Notes: generated by a model not told the origin, from the sequence alone. Shown: positions 16,361 to 25,061, numbered from the stretch's first letter. The stretch: DNA of 25,238 nucleotides from an uncultured Eubacterium sp. (GCA_910584345.1 CAJTZX010000055.1:1-25238); one strand, 5' to 3'. Made by a program: numbers and translations.

Positions 16361-18170
16361 GAAACGTACGTTTTCCTTCCTCACCTAATGTAATTGTAAC
16401 CTGTTCCTGCTGCGCCTGCACGAGCCAGACCCCTTTTTGTATTTTTTCATATCCTGCTCCCTGCATATTCTTTACGGTCTCTCCATGCAGCCGTAACAGA
16501 AAGTATGCTTCTTCGTCAAAATTTTCAAGCTTAAGATGAATCGTATGATCCTTCCTTTCCTGTGTATAATCCAGCGCTAAAAATCTGCGGATACGCAAAT
16601 CACTCTCTGCCAGCGTAGTCGCCTCAAAGCCTTCATATGCTTTCCAATAAGTCGTTACATTGCTTGCAAACCGATCATACAGCTTTTCCCACGTATCTTC
16701 TTCAGACTGTGGATAGAGCATCCGATTCATATCAATCGCTATATTGGAATACCCAAGTGCTGTCTCAATGCTGTGTATACGTAAATTTTCTGAAAACGTT
16801 TGCTCACTCCATCCATCGTCCGTTGTCCGCTGTCTTATAATATCTGCATTTAAATAATCAACCAATGTCTCTGATTTATCATAATCTGTAAGTACCGTAC
16901 GAACACTGGAAAGCAAATCACTGTGAAGCGCCTGTTCCGTCTCTTTTTTCGTTAATACATCCTGATAAAAAGAAAGAAACTCATACTCCGGCATTTTTTG
17001 ATCCAAAAATATTTTATCTTTTTTTAACTTAGTCTCATATGCATTTACTTTTCTAACCGTTCCGGAAATACCTGCTTCACCCTGACGCTCCTGCAAAAGC
17101 TTCATATCATGAACAAGATGATCTGGATCCGGCTCAATATAATCTGTATAATCTTGCTGCGGAGCTAACATACAAGTCATTTTTTTCTTGCTTTTTTCCA
17201 TCACGACAGACAGCCCCGGCCAGACCAAATCCCGAAATAACGCCTGTGGTTTACGGCTGTACAGACGTATCATCTCCTCTTCGTTCTCTGAAGCCAGCAT
17301 GGGATAATTTAATACGACCAGATTTTGTGCATTTATAATCGGATAAAGCGCATAAGAATCCGTCTCATACAGCATACCTTCCAAAAAACCAATCCCTGCA
17401 TTTCCATTGATATAATCACCATTTACAACAAAAATTCTCGACTGCCCGATACTGTTGCGCCATATCACCGCCGGAAATTCTTCATTTTTCATCGGTTCGT
17501 CCATCATACCTGCCATATAGGTCTTCGTACCCGACGCAGGCTGGCACCATGGTATAACAATATCTAAATCCTGTTTAAATTTTTCATCAGAATTTTCCAG
17601 TTTATATATTTGTTCGCCGCCTAATAATAATCCGTCAAACAGATGGATCCCCTTTACTCGAATACCATCGGATAACACTGCCCGTATTCCCATTAAAGTT
17701 TTCAACTGCTCATTTCTTTTCAGCTGGTCTACCTCCGGCAGTCCACAGAAAATCAGATGAATCCCTTTCCTTGTTATTTTTTCGAGTATTTCCGTATCTT
17801 TTTCTATCTGCAGACAGTCAGAATCAATTACTATCGCTTCTGGTATCTGATCTTTCTCATACGTATAATCAGAAATACTCGAATAGCATTCCACGTAACG
17901 TTTGGAGTATGCACACCATTGTCTGATCGTGCTTCCTGTCGCATGGTCATCCAGATCACCGATAAACACAATATACCTTCCAGATTGTTTCACATCCTTC
18001 TTCGTCACAGACACAACTGACTGCCTGTCAAATGTTGTTTTCTGTGTTTTGGCATATGCGTTGCTGCCATAGTCATACATCCGTTCCCGAATCACTTCAG
18101 GCGCCTGGAATAAAAATAACAGCACAAGCATAATTAACGTTATGGTAATAAAATTTCTGCGAGATACCAT
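16353..18170 (-). CDS. DUF2194 family exported protein in the PelA position
   Basis: A 605-aa protein with a signal anchor (residues 7-24) and an extracytoplasmic body. Residues 65-310 look like a Rossmann-like alpha/beta domain (YIVFIGDLDDH, EAIVIDSD, KGIHLIFCGLPEV, then SRIFVVNGDYINGNAGIGF), similar to glutamine-amidotransferase-like folds. From 330, MTCMLAPQQDYTDY and then EAGISG resemble the opening strands of NodB-type barrels, with Asp at 340 where a first motif would be; the HxxxH metal site is not evident, so activity is doubtful. A beta-sandwich tail from about 540 (HTIHLKLENFDEEAYFLLRL) closes it. In the Bacillus cereus operon the PelA deacetylase gene occupies this slot between pelE and pelF, so a PelA-like role is a reasonable guess. 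AGGAG precedes ATG 18170, and only 5 bases separate it from the gene before. Confidence 0.78.
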   Translation of the reverse strand: MVSRRNFITITLIMLVLLFLFQAPEVIRERMYDYGSNAYAKTQKTTFDRQSVVSVTKKDVKQSGRYIVFIGDLDDHATGSTIRQWCAYSKRYVECYSSISDYTYEKDQIPEAIVIDSDCLQIEKDTEILEKITRKGIHLIFCGLPEVDQLKRNEQLKTLMGIRAVLSDGIRVKGIHLFDGLLLGGEQIYKLENSDEKFKQDLDIVIPWCQPASGTKTYMAGMMDEPMKNEEFPAVIWRNSIGQSRIFVVNGDYINGNAGIGFLEGMLYETDSYALYPIINAQNLVVLNYPMLASENEEEMIRLYSRKPQALFRDLVWPGLSVVMEKSKKKMTCMLAPQQDYTDYIEPDPDHLVHDMKLLQERQGEAGISGTVRKVNAYETKLKKDKIFLDQKMPEYEFLSFYQDVLTKKETEQALHSDLLSSVRTVLTDYDKSETLVDYLNADIIRQRTTDDGWSEQTFSENLRIHSIETALGYSNIAIDMNRMLYPQSEEDTWEKLYDRFASNVTTYWKAYEGFEATTLAESDLRIRRFLALDYTQERKDHTIHLKLENFDEEAYFLLRLHGETVKNMQGAGYEKIQKGVWLVQAQQEQVTITLGEEGKRTFHD

Positions 18171-18175
18171 ACTGC

Positions 18176-20926
18176 CTACTCCTTTTCATATTTCATCATA
18201 TTGTATTTGTAATCAATGGAAAAGTTAAACAGACTATACTCATTCTGATCCACACAATAGCATATAAAATCTTCTGTTTCATAATATACATCCATTTCAT
18301 TCGGATACATATTGTGAAACTGTTCTGCCCAAAAATACATGCGGGACATCTCAACCCAACGGTGTCTGCCTTTGTACATTTCTATTCCGACCTTATCCGG
18401 CAGCTGCTGTGCGGCGCCTTTTCTTGATATTTTCTGTCCGCTGTCTTCATAAGGCTCCGTATAATCAATCGGTATTTTTTCAATAAAGAAAAAAACTTTT
18501 TTCGTAGGAATCGAGATAACGCCTCCCGCGCCTTTATGCTCCATCTTTCTTAAAAATGTATCGATTTCATAATGAAATCCATGATCTTCCCCCATACGCA
18601 GCTCATCATTTGCCGAAACGATCGTCCATGTCCCATCCGGATGATCCCTGATAATATTGGTCAGACAGACAACCGCATCATTCGGTTCCAACACTTTTGT
18701 ATAATACATCTTTTTCCCCGTACCGGTGCTTATTACAACGGTTATGAGCGCAGGTACCATCAAAAATGACACTACGTCTGCCACACGTCCCTGCCAGACC
18801 TTTCCTATTATCAGCTGCACAATACCATCTATGCAAAGACACCATAACGCGATGAGAGAATACGCATAATAGATGCATGTACGCCCGCTGGCGTCCATCA
18901 ATTCCGGCAGCCCAAGCTCCGGTGCTACAAACATAAACGTCATAAGCGCCATATAAACAGTTACAGACATCATCCTTGCCGCATAGTCTGTTTGCCGCAG
19001 GATAAAAAACAACACCGATAAAATTCCCAACAGTATGACAGCGATTGGAACCATCTTACAAATCCATTCATACTCTGCATAAATCAAATGCACTTTGATC
19101 GTACTAAACGTTGCTGAGATCACTCGCTCAATTTTGGCTCTGACCCGATCTATCATCGTCGGTTTCCGAATCTTATTTTGTGACGACGCATATTCATCGG
19201 AAACATCCTCTTCCGGCAAATGATATCCTACTGCCAAAAAAGTTCCTTCATAAAACACTTCTCCATTGTCTAACAATCTGGCATCCGATAGCATCTGCCC
19301 GTCTTTTATCTTATGATTACCAATCGTGACATCTCCTTTTGATACGACCCTGCCGCCATTATCACTATTATCAATAGAAGCGTTACGGGAAACAATCTCT
19401 CCATTTAAAATAATCTTGTCTTTTTTAATAATATAAATATTTCTGACTTCTTTTAAAGAAAAAGTATTTTCACCACCCTGGCTTTGCAGCAGATTTTCAT
19501 CCTCTTTATCATCTTCTTCCTCCTGTACTGCCGCTGACTGCTTGGCCGTTCCGTTGATAATATTCATCCCCCAATACAAAGAGCCTTCCAGCGGGGTACC
19601 TCCCAAATAAGCAATCAGCATTGGCAGTACCGCGATCACAATTGCCGCAATGCCCGCTAATATCACCTTCCCAAAATATTGTCTGCGAAACAGCCGAAAG
19701 CAATATCCGCCGGCTATTCCAACACAAAAAATACCGGCAATGATCGTATTGTAAAAATGAATCGAAAGTGTCAGACTGAAATTCAATACGAATAACAGCA
19801 AATACCAGGAGCTATCTGCCGAATGTCCCTTTTCTGACAGTATTTCATTTTCTGATAATATTTCATTTCCTAAAACCGCTTCATTTTCCAATAATACTTT
19901 CTTAACATATAAAGATCCGTCCCCGGAACTTTGTTCCAGAAGAAATACCGCTTCGTTCTCTTTCGCTTGTTCAAGCTCTTCATCCGGTAATCCGGTCTGC
20001 TCTGTCTGTCTGTTTTTCGAATTCGAACACTCTTTGTTTTTATATTCAAAAAATAAAAATAAAAACGCAACGGCAGGCAAAATAAATATCATTCCAAATT
20101 CCTGCGGCAAAGAACTGATATACCGGCTATATGTATTATCCCGAAACAAATGGACGATCAGGTAAACGCCAACACCCACATATGCCGTATATTTCGTCTT
20201 GCTGCATATTCGGATAAAAGCCAGCAGCATCAGGTGAATAACAAATGTCTGTATCGCCCAAAATAACCGCAGCAGCACATACGTATCGATAAAAAACACT
20301 TCATGAAGATAATAAATGACACAATGAAAGCCTAACGGATATACTCCTGCGACAAACGGTTTTCCTCTGCCCATATAATTGATCCAATAGTTATGCACGA
20401 CAATATCAGACGTACAATAGCCATATTGTTCAAACGCATTCACACCATACGTCATCATATAAGCCGCAAAAACTGCCAGCATCAGCAGTACATCCGGCAG
20501 ATTTTTGATAAACCGCTTACAGGCGGCTGCAAGTAATCTTTTCGCTGAACGCACAATCCGTACTGTTATCCGTCTTGTATACAACCGAAGGCCATATGTC
20601 CCTTCCGACAGTTTTTTCAAATCTTCCAGAAATTTTTGCAGGTCTTGCTTTGGATTGCTTTTATATAAGCGTATATACACAGCTAAAAAGGAAAGCGCCG
20701 TAACCCCGCTTAACGTAAACCAATTAGAAATATGCAAAAGCTGCAAAATGAGCACAAGCGTAATAATATAAAAATTGCCGACAGTCTGATAAATCATAAA
20801 GCGTACCGAAAATCTCATACTGCTTATTTTTCTGTATAGCAGAATTGCCGGCAGCAGCAGCGTCAGAACTGCATACAGTCCGGATATTTCTAAAAGCTGC
20901 AATGCTGTCAGCATTTTCATCGACAT
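18176..20926 (-). CDS. Large polytopic membrane protein of unknown function (GT-C-like layout)
   Basis: 916 aa with roughly 13-15 membrane helices. After two N-terminal helix groups and a basic cytoplasmic stretch (about 90-145), a loop reads TSDIVVHNYWINYMGRGKPF (about 172-191) followed by VYPLGFHCVIYYLHEVFF. An acidic D-x-x-x-H motif in an early external loop, with many helices after it, is how GT-C glycosyltransferases look, but I recognise no specific family. Two inserts break the helices: a charged loop (about 295-372) containing an ENEILS hexapeptide repeat, and a soluble beta-rich segment (about 455-620). The last 170 residues are soluble and end YKYNMMKYEKE. I chose ATG 20926 because AGGAGG lies 11 bases ahead; the GTG at 20938 overlaps that ribosome site. 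It sits between pelE-like and DUF2194 genes, so it should belong to the synthase or modify the nascent chain. Confidence 0.65.
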   Translation of the reverse strand: MSMKMLTALQLLEISGLYAVLTLLLPAILLYRKISSMRFSVRFMIYQTVGNFYIITLVLILQLLHISNWFTLSGVTALSFLAVYIRLYKSNPKQDLQKFLEDLKKLSEGTYGLRLYTRRITVRIVRSAKRLLAAACKRFIKNLPDVLLMLAVFAAYMMTYGVNAFEQYGYCTSDIVVHNYWINYMGRGKPFVAGVYPLGFHCVIYYLHEVFFIDTYVLLRLFWAIQTFVIHLMLLAFIRICSKTKYTAYVGVGVYLIVHLFRDNTYSRYISSLPQEFGMIFILPAVAFLFLFFEYKNKECSNSKNRQTEQTGLPDEELEQAKENEAVFLLEQSSGDGSLYVKKVLLENEAVLGNEILSENEILSEKGHSADSSWYLLLFVLNFSLTLSIHFYNTIIAGIFCVGIAGGYCFRLFRRQYFGKVILAGIAAIVIAVLPMLIAYLGGTPLEGSLYWGMNIINGTAKQSAAVQEEEDDKEDENLLQSQGGENTFSLKEVRNIYIIKKDKIILNGEIVSRNASIDNSDNGGRVVSKGDVTIGNHKIKDGQMLSDARLLDNGEVFYEGTFLAVGYHLPEEDVSDEYASSQNKIRKPTMIDRVRAKIERVISATFSTIKVHLIYAEYEWICKMVPIAVILLGILSVLFFILRQTDYAARMMSVTVYMALMTFMFVAPELGLPELMDASGRTCIYYAYSLIALWCLCIDGIVQLIIGKVWQGRVADVVSFLMVPALITVVISTGTGKKMYYTKVLEPNDAVVCLTNIIRDHPDGTWTIVSANDELRMGEDHGFHYEIDTFLRKMEHKGAGGVISIPTKKVFFFIEKIPIDYTEPYEDSGQKISRKGAAQQLPDKVGIEMYKGRHRWVEMSRMYFWAEQFHNMYPNEMDVYYETEDFICYCVDQNEYSLFNFSIDYKYNMMKYEKE
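19830..19901 (-). repeat. 18-bp tandem repeat, four units, in the large membrane protein gene
   Basis: Units at 19830-19847, 19848-19865, 19866-19883 and 19884-19901. The first two differ at only two positions; the others are degenerate. In the protein they give a hexapeptide repeat, ENEAVL, GNEILS, ENEILS, EKG, in a charged loop between membrane helices. Because units are multiples of three, copy number could change without breaking the frame. Confidence 0.75.
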
Positions 20927-20958
20927 AAGCAGCATCACCTCCTAACTCTGTCAAACGG

Positions 20959-21951
20959 TTAACCAAACGTTCGGATCAGCTCCAGCGTCTCGCTGTCAAT
21001 GACCACCTCGGATTCTTTTAATTGTTCCATAACCCGGAAAAATTTTTCTTTTTGCTGTGATGTAAAATATAGCTTTAACTTACATGTAAAAGATGCCAAT
21101 TCGTTCGGATACTGTGCCGCTGCGCGGTCACACCAGATTTCCATTTTATCAAATGCCTGTACGTCCAGCAGACGCAGACTAATCCATTCATAAAACTGGC
21201 TCGTGATTTTGGATGCGTTTTTTCTATACAGATAGTCTCCGGTATCAGACATCATATAAGCAAATTTTTTCTGCTCCATCTCTGTAAATACTTTTTGCAC
21301 CAGCACATGATTCATATATGGAATTAATGCTTCTTCAAACTCCGTCTGCTCCTCGGATTCTGCTTCAATCTCCTGAAAAGATTTGCGGACATGAAACCGA
21401 AAATCATTCAGCTCATCCTGCAGTACGGAAGCTGCATAATGTGCTGTCTCAGAGTCATGACTGTTTAGCGCCAACGCAATTGCCGCCAGCGAGCTTTGCA
21501 CATCGCCGCGGATTACATTCAGCATCAGCGTACGCAAACTGCTCTTGTCACTAACCGCTAACGCTTCTTCCACCGGCACAATGTCACGTTCTCTTTCTTC
21601 GTCTGCCCGGACATTGGTGCGTACCCGCTCTTTGCTGAATACAACATCTGCAAGATCCACTTCCTTATGAAACACAATCCGATACAGCAAATGACCGATA
21701 AAGAAAAACAGCGGTCCGATAACCGGACAAAGCAGCATTACAATAAACCGAAACACACAGGCGATTCGCTCCTCATCGCCCTTTTCTTCCGTCACTGGCT
21801 CATCCGGTATCAGAGACGTTGGCTCAACGGATACGTCCGGCTGCTTTTTTTTGTGAAATATATGGTGGAATACAAGCCCCAGAATCAAATAGCTTATCGA
21901 TACAAGCGTATTTACGAAAATCAAAATCAGGAACATCAGCCGTTGGTTCAT
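20959..21951 (-). CDS. pelE: PelE-like membrane protein with helical-repeat cytoplasmic domain
   Basis: A 330-aa protein, the size of known PelE. Two membrane helices at about 7-30 and 63-88 (FLILIFVNTLVSISYLILGL; VFRFIVMLLCPVIGPLFFFI) frame a short acidic loop, and the remaining 240 residues are cytoplasmic and all-helical. LRTLMLNVIRGDVQSSLAAI, AIALNSHDSETAHYAASVLQ and MEIWCDRAAAQYPNELASFT read like TPR-type helix pairs. PelE has the same plan and bridges PelD to PelF/PelG at the cytoplasmic membrane. The start ATG overlaps the pelD-like stop by four bases (ATGA), so the two are translationally coupled, as D-E neighbours should be. Similarity is by architecture and position rather than a motif; confidence in the gene itself is very high. 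Confidence 0.8.
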   Translation of the reverse strand: MNQRLMFLILIFVNTLVSISYLILGLVFHHIFHKKKQPDVSVEPTSLIPDEPVTEEKGDEERIACVFRFIVMLLCPVIGPLFFFIGHLLYRIVFHKEVDLADVVFSKERVRTNVRADEERERDIVPVEEALAVSDKSSLRTLMLNVIRGDVQSSLAAIALALNSHDSETAHYAASVLQDELNDFRFHVRKSFQEIEAESEEQTEFEEALIPYMNHVLVQKVFTEMEQKKFAYMMSDTGDYLYRKNASKITSQFYEWISLRLLDVQAFDKMEIWCDRAAAQYPNELASFTCKLKLYFTSQQKEKFFRVMEQLKESEVVIDSETLELIRTFG

Positions 21952-24143
21952 AGTTCTGTACCTTCCTTCACCCAGCTCTTGTATCCGGCCTTGTCAAATC
22001 TGCGTATGACAAAATCTGCATCTTTGCGTTCCGTATTCGACAGCAGCGCATACAGATTACCATCGGAAAGCTTTCCAATATAATCTGACTGGCGCATCAG
22101 CTTTGTTAATGCTACCGCCGCCTCTTCCTGCCTGTTCTCCTGCACATCGATCCTTAAAATCGTACACTCCGTCAAATTTTTATTCCTGGCACGCAAATAC
22201 GCTTCCACAAGATTGCTGAATGCTTCTGTCTCCATAATCTTAGTACCTTCGATATAACGCTGGTTTTCCAACGCTTCAATATAACGGTTGGCACGTACGA
22301 CCGCATTCTGAATCAGGTAGCCGATCACTACAAGCATGTTCGCCTGGCTAAGTGTCATACGTTCCCATGGAATGCCCCAAATCATTAAAATAAGCTGCAT
22401 CTCTTCCTCAGAATAAATAGCATTTGCCATCAGCGGATATTTTTCATCCATATTTTTATTGATAAACACCCGATGTTCTTTTAAATCACGATACATATCT
22501 TCATAAGACGTATACTCAATAGAGTTGCCAAGCTCCCTTGCTTTTTTCGAAGTTGAAGAAAACAGGCGTGCGTATGAACGGTTCGCCACCGAATAAATAG
22601 CCACATCTTTGCTTCCAACAAGCCTGGATAAAATCTCTGCAGCATAAAACAGCACTTCCGAAGGATCATACTGATCTAAGGAAGACGTAATCTCATAAAT
22701 CTTGCCAAAACTGTCGTTCTGGTTGACAATCTGTACTTCCAGCACATTTTTTAACCGTACATTACTCGTATTGATATCCTGAATATCGTCCAATTGTCCC
22801 GTTAAATACTGCATTTCCTGCTGATTCTCGCCTTTCATCGCGGCCAGCTGGTCTTTCATATATCCAACTACAAGTCCAAGAATAAACAACTGCGCTACCC
22901 AGACATACGTATTATAATCAAGTAAAATCTCTAATCCGCTCCGCGTATAAGACTGCCTAAAGCAATATCCGGCCGTTGCCAATACTGCTGAAAAGGTCGC
23001 CTGCTGCTGTCCGTGAATAATCGCAAATAACAGTACATACAGCAAATAAAAATCCAGTTTTGCAAAGTATGCGCTGTCTACCGCCCGATTATGCAGCATA
23101 AAAAACGGGAGAAAGCATATGATATTTTCTAAAAACGGAACTAATGCACGAACAATATGATAAATATTTTGTTTGATTCTGCCCACTGCACCTTTGCCAA
23201 TATCCGAATCCTGCATATACTCATTGCTGTGGCGTTTGATATGTTTTGCCATCTCAGCCACAGACTCTTCATAGTTGTGAAAAATTTTCATGCCAAACTC
23301 ATCGGCAAATAATTTTGCCGATAAGATAACACGATATTCGCTTCCCACGGTATTATTTACAATCTGCGCATTTTTTCCCATTTCTTTTTGCACCATCTGC
23401 GCAAGCTCCATCTCAGTAACCGCCTGTTCCGAAGATATATGATACAGGCTGTGCAGAGTTTGTTCCGCCCGTATGATCTGATAAATAAACTCAACCGCAT
23501 CATCCTGATGCAGCAAAGAAAACATTTTATGAGAATTTGCCTGAATCTTTCCCGTCCGCAGCGCCTCCACACACATCTGCGCACATACATTATCCCGCAG
23601 ACGCGCCCCCTGCAGACGTTCCTTGTATGGCACAGAATACAAATGATCCAAACGCAGCACTACGGTATCCAGCCCCATCGTCTGATGATAATTGCGGCAG
23701 ATATCCTCACCCTGTACATAGGTCATACCCCTTAGACTGATCGCTGAAGTCTGCAAATCCTCCGAAATATGATTGGGATACGAATTGGAATATACTTCCT
23801 GCGAAGACAAATAAATCAATCTTCCTTTTTTCATCGTTGCAAACGTTGACATCACATTCTGTAAACCTGCCAAAAACTGCACTGATTCCCGACGTGGATC
23901 TTCCCAGCTGAAGTTTGAATCATATGCACCCGCAAATAAAATTACATCTGGATTTACACTGTCGAAAATCTCTTTCAGACAGTCGCAGTCATAAGGAAAA
24001 TTATATTTTTCATATACATTTTTATAAGACTCACGTACATTGCGGCTACCTGTAAGCACATAGGAGCGATGTCCTTCCTTATTTAGTTTATTCAGGACCG
24101 CATTCATCAAGTCACTGCTGCCGCCAATTAACAATACTTCCAT
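21948..24143 (-). CDS. pelD: PelD-like c-di-GMP receptor fused to a degenerate SDR domain
   Basis: A 731-aa three-part protein. Residues 1-300 are an extended SDR/NAD-epimerase fold (LLIGGSSDLMNAVL, VILFAGAYDSNFSWEDP, LIYLSSQEVYSN, VVLRLDHLY), but the catalytic YxxxK reads YVQGE at 142-146 and the glycine loop is incomplete, so it is probably not an active dehydrogenase. Residues 328-428 hold four membrane helices, followed by a coiled coil (432-475). Residues about 485-620 form a GAF domain. Residues 640-725 are a degenerate GGDEF: the active-site motif is SDGNL (693-697), while RQSD at 684-687 (bases 22083-22094) is an RxxD inhibitory site at exactly the right distance. Helices-GAF-dead GGDEF with RxxD is the PelD plan; PelD binds c-di-GMP and switches on Pel synthesis. 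The SDR fusion is the unusual part. Confidence 0.92.
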   Translation of the reverse strand: MEVLLIGGSSDLMNAVLNKLNKEGHRSYVLTGSRNVRESYKNVYEKYNFPYDCDCLKEIFDSVNPDVILFAGAYDSNFSWEDPRRESVQFLAGLQNVMSTFATMKKGRLIYLSSQEVYSNSYPNHISEDLQTSAISLRGMTYVQGEDICRNYHQTMGLDTVVLRLDHLYSVPYKERLQGARLRDNVCAQMCVEALRTGKIQANSHKMFSLLHQDDAVEFIYQIIRAEQTLHSLYHISSEQAVTEMELAQMVQKEMGKNAQIVNNTVGSEYRVILSAKLFADEFGMKIFHNYEESVAEMAKHIKRHSNEYMQDSDIGKGAVGRIKQNIYHIVRALVPFLENIICFLPFFMLHNRAVDSAYFAKLDFYLLYVLLFAIIHGQQQATFSAVLATAGYCFRQSYTRSGLEILLDYNTYVWVAQLFILGLVVGYMKDQLAAMKGENQQEMQYLTGQLDDIQDINTSNVRLKNVLEVQIVNQNDSFGKIYEITSSLDQYDPSEVLFYAAEILSRLVGSKDVAIYSVANRSYARLFSSTSKKARELGNSIEYTSYEDMYRDLKEHRVFINKNMDEKYPLMANAIYSEEEMQLILMIWGIPWERMTLSQANMLVVIGYLIQNAVVRANRYIEALENQRYIEGTKIMETEAFSNLVEAYLRARNKNLTECTILRIDVQENRQEEAAVALTKLMRQSDYIGKLSDGNLYALLSNTERKDADFVIRRFDKAGYKSWVKEGTEL

Positions 24144-24162
24144 ATTTTCTGATCCTCTGTGT

Positions 24163-24435
24163 TTATTTCTTTGTAACAGTTCCTAATTGATGTATAAACT
24201 GCCTAATATCCGTAATCGCTTCTTCGTATGAAATTTCATAATCGTTTGCAAAACTTTCAGCTATCTGTTCGATTTGTTTCCCCTGTTCAAGCATTTGCCA
24301 AATATAAGCGGCGCTTTCGTTCAAAGGAACCGGCTTTGTATATGCCGGCCCTTTTTGATTCATATCTAAAAGCCAATAGGTTCCTGCTGCTTTGCGCAGC
24401 TGGTATGCTTTTATCATATCTCCATCTCTTTTCAT
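24163..24435 (-). CDS. PqqD-like small protein
   Basis: 90 aa. VPLNESAAYIWQMLEQGKQI (36-55), then EQIAESFANDYEISYEEAITDI and FIHQLG, is the PqqD/RRE winged-helix pattern, in which a three-strand sheet and helix bundle bind the leader of a peptide substrate. Here, as in many polysaccharide loci, no radical-SAM enzyme or precursor peptide is visible, so its partner is unknown. It lies between the S26 peptidase-like gene (68-base gap) and the PelD-like gene (19-base gap), and together with the NTP_transf_5 gene at 6618 makes a trio seen repeatedly in such loci. The start could be ATG 24435 or ATG 24417; GGAG is too close to the latter, so I keep 24435. Confidence 0.8.
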   Translation of the reverse strand: MKRDGDMIKAYQLRKAAGTYWLLDMNQKGPAYTKPVPLNESAAYIWQMLEQGKQIEQIAESFANDYEISYEEAITDIRQFIHQLGTVTKK

Positions 24436-24503
24436 TCTTTTACTATATAATTTCTATATAATTTCTATCCGATCCTGTTTTCAGGCGTTTCATATTAGAT
24501 CAA

Positions 24504-25040
24504 TCAGACTAATCTGTTACTTTTTTTATCCGTTGTTTCATCAGGAGATCTATTTCCACGCTTCCACATTATACCACAAAAAATCGAATTTTGTCGAAAA
24601 AAATGTACCGCACTGGCAATTTTTTGTCGAAATGGCCGAAGCAGCAGCCACAAGCGGCTGTAAAACAAATAAACTGGATGACGCACCGATATTTCTGTGC
24701 CGTTCCTTACAAATGAAGTTAAAACTCCTCGAATCTGCTGCCGCGGCAGCGGGCCCTCAATTTCTGTCTGGTTATCTCCAACAAGATAAATACCGTCTGA
24801 CGATACTTTCCAAATCCGATGCAGCACTAAAATACTGCCCTCTCTGCGGTATAAAACGACATCTCCACGCTTTAACCGCTTCCCGCCTAATGGACGGATG
24901 ACCGCCTCATCCCTGCCTGAAACAAACATCGGATACATACTGTATCCCTGCGGATAAATGCGGACAGCTCTCCCCTGAAGCAGTAGTTTTTCAATATCCT
25001 GTTTTTGTTTTTCATTACCGGATGTAAACAGATGCGCCAT
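24504..25040 (-). CDS. ER-type (S26B) signal peptidase-like protein
   Basis: 178 aa. The catalytic serine stands in YPQGYSMYPMF (S34-M35). RGDVVLYRREGSILVLHRI follows, where His74 replaces the lysine of bacterial LepB, as in SipW/ER-type peptidases with a Ser/His arrangement. YLVGDNQTEIEGPLPRQQIRG (85-105, with Asp89 and the basic end) completes the S26 core. There is no N-terminal membrane helix; one weak hydrophobic segment (121-136, HPVYLFYSRLWLLLRP) precedes a basic tail, so it may be peripheral. S24/S26 members of this short form accompany PqqD-like and NTP_transf_5 genes; their substrate is unknown. ATG 25040 has CAGGAGG ahead and appears to open the leftward polysaccharide operon. Confidence 0.8.
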   Translation of the reverse strand: MAHLFTSGNEKQKQDIEKLLLQGRAVRIYPQGYSMYPMFVSGRDEAVIRPLGGKRLKRGDVVLYRREGSILVLHRIWKVSSDGIYLVGDNQTEIEGPLPRQQIRGVLTSFVRNGTEISVRHPVYLFYSRLWLLLRPFRQKIASAVHFFRQNSIFCGIMWKRGNRSPDETTDKKSNRLV

Positions 25041-25061
25041 TATTTTCCTCCTGATTCTAAG

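Noticed and set aside
24392..24901. 169-aa plus-strand frame opposite the S26 peptidase-like gene
   Set aside because: The minus-strand protein has clear S26 motifs and a good ribosome site; this frame is its complement.
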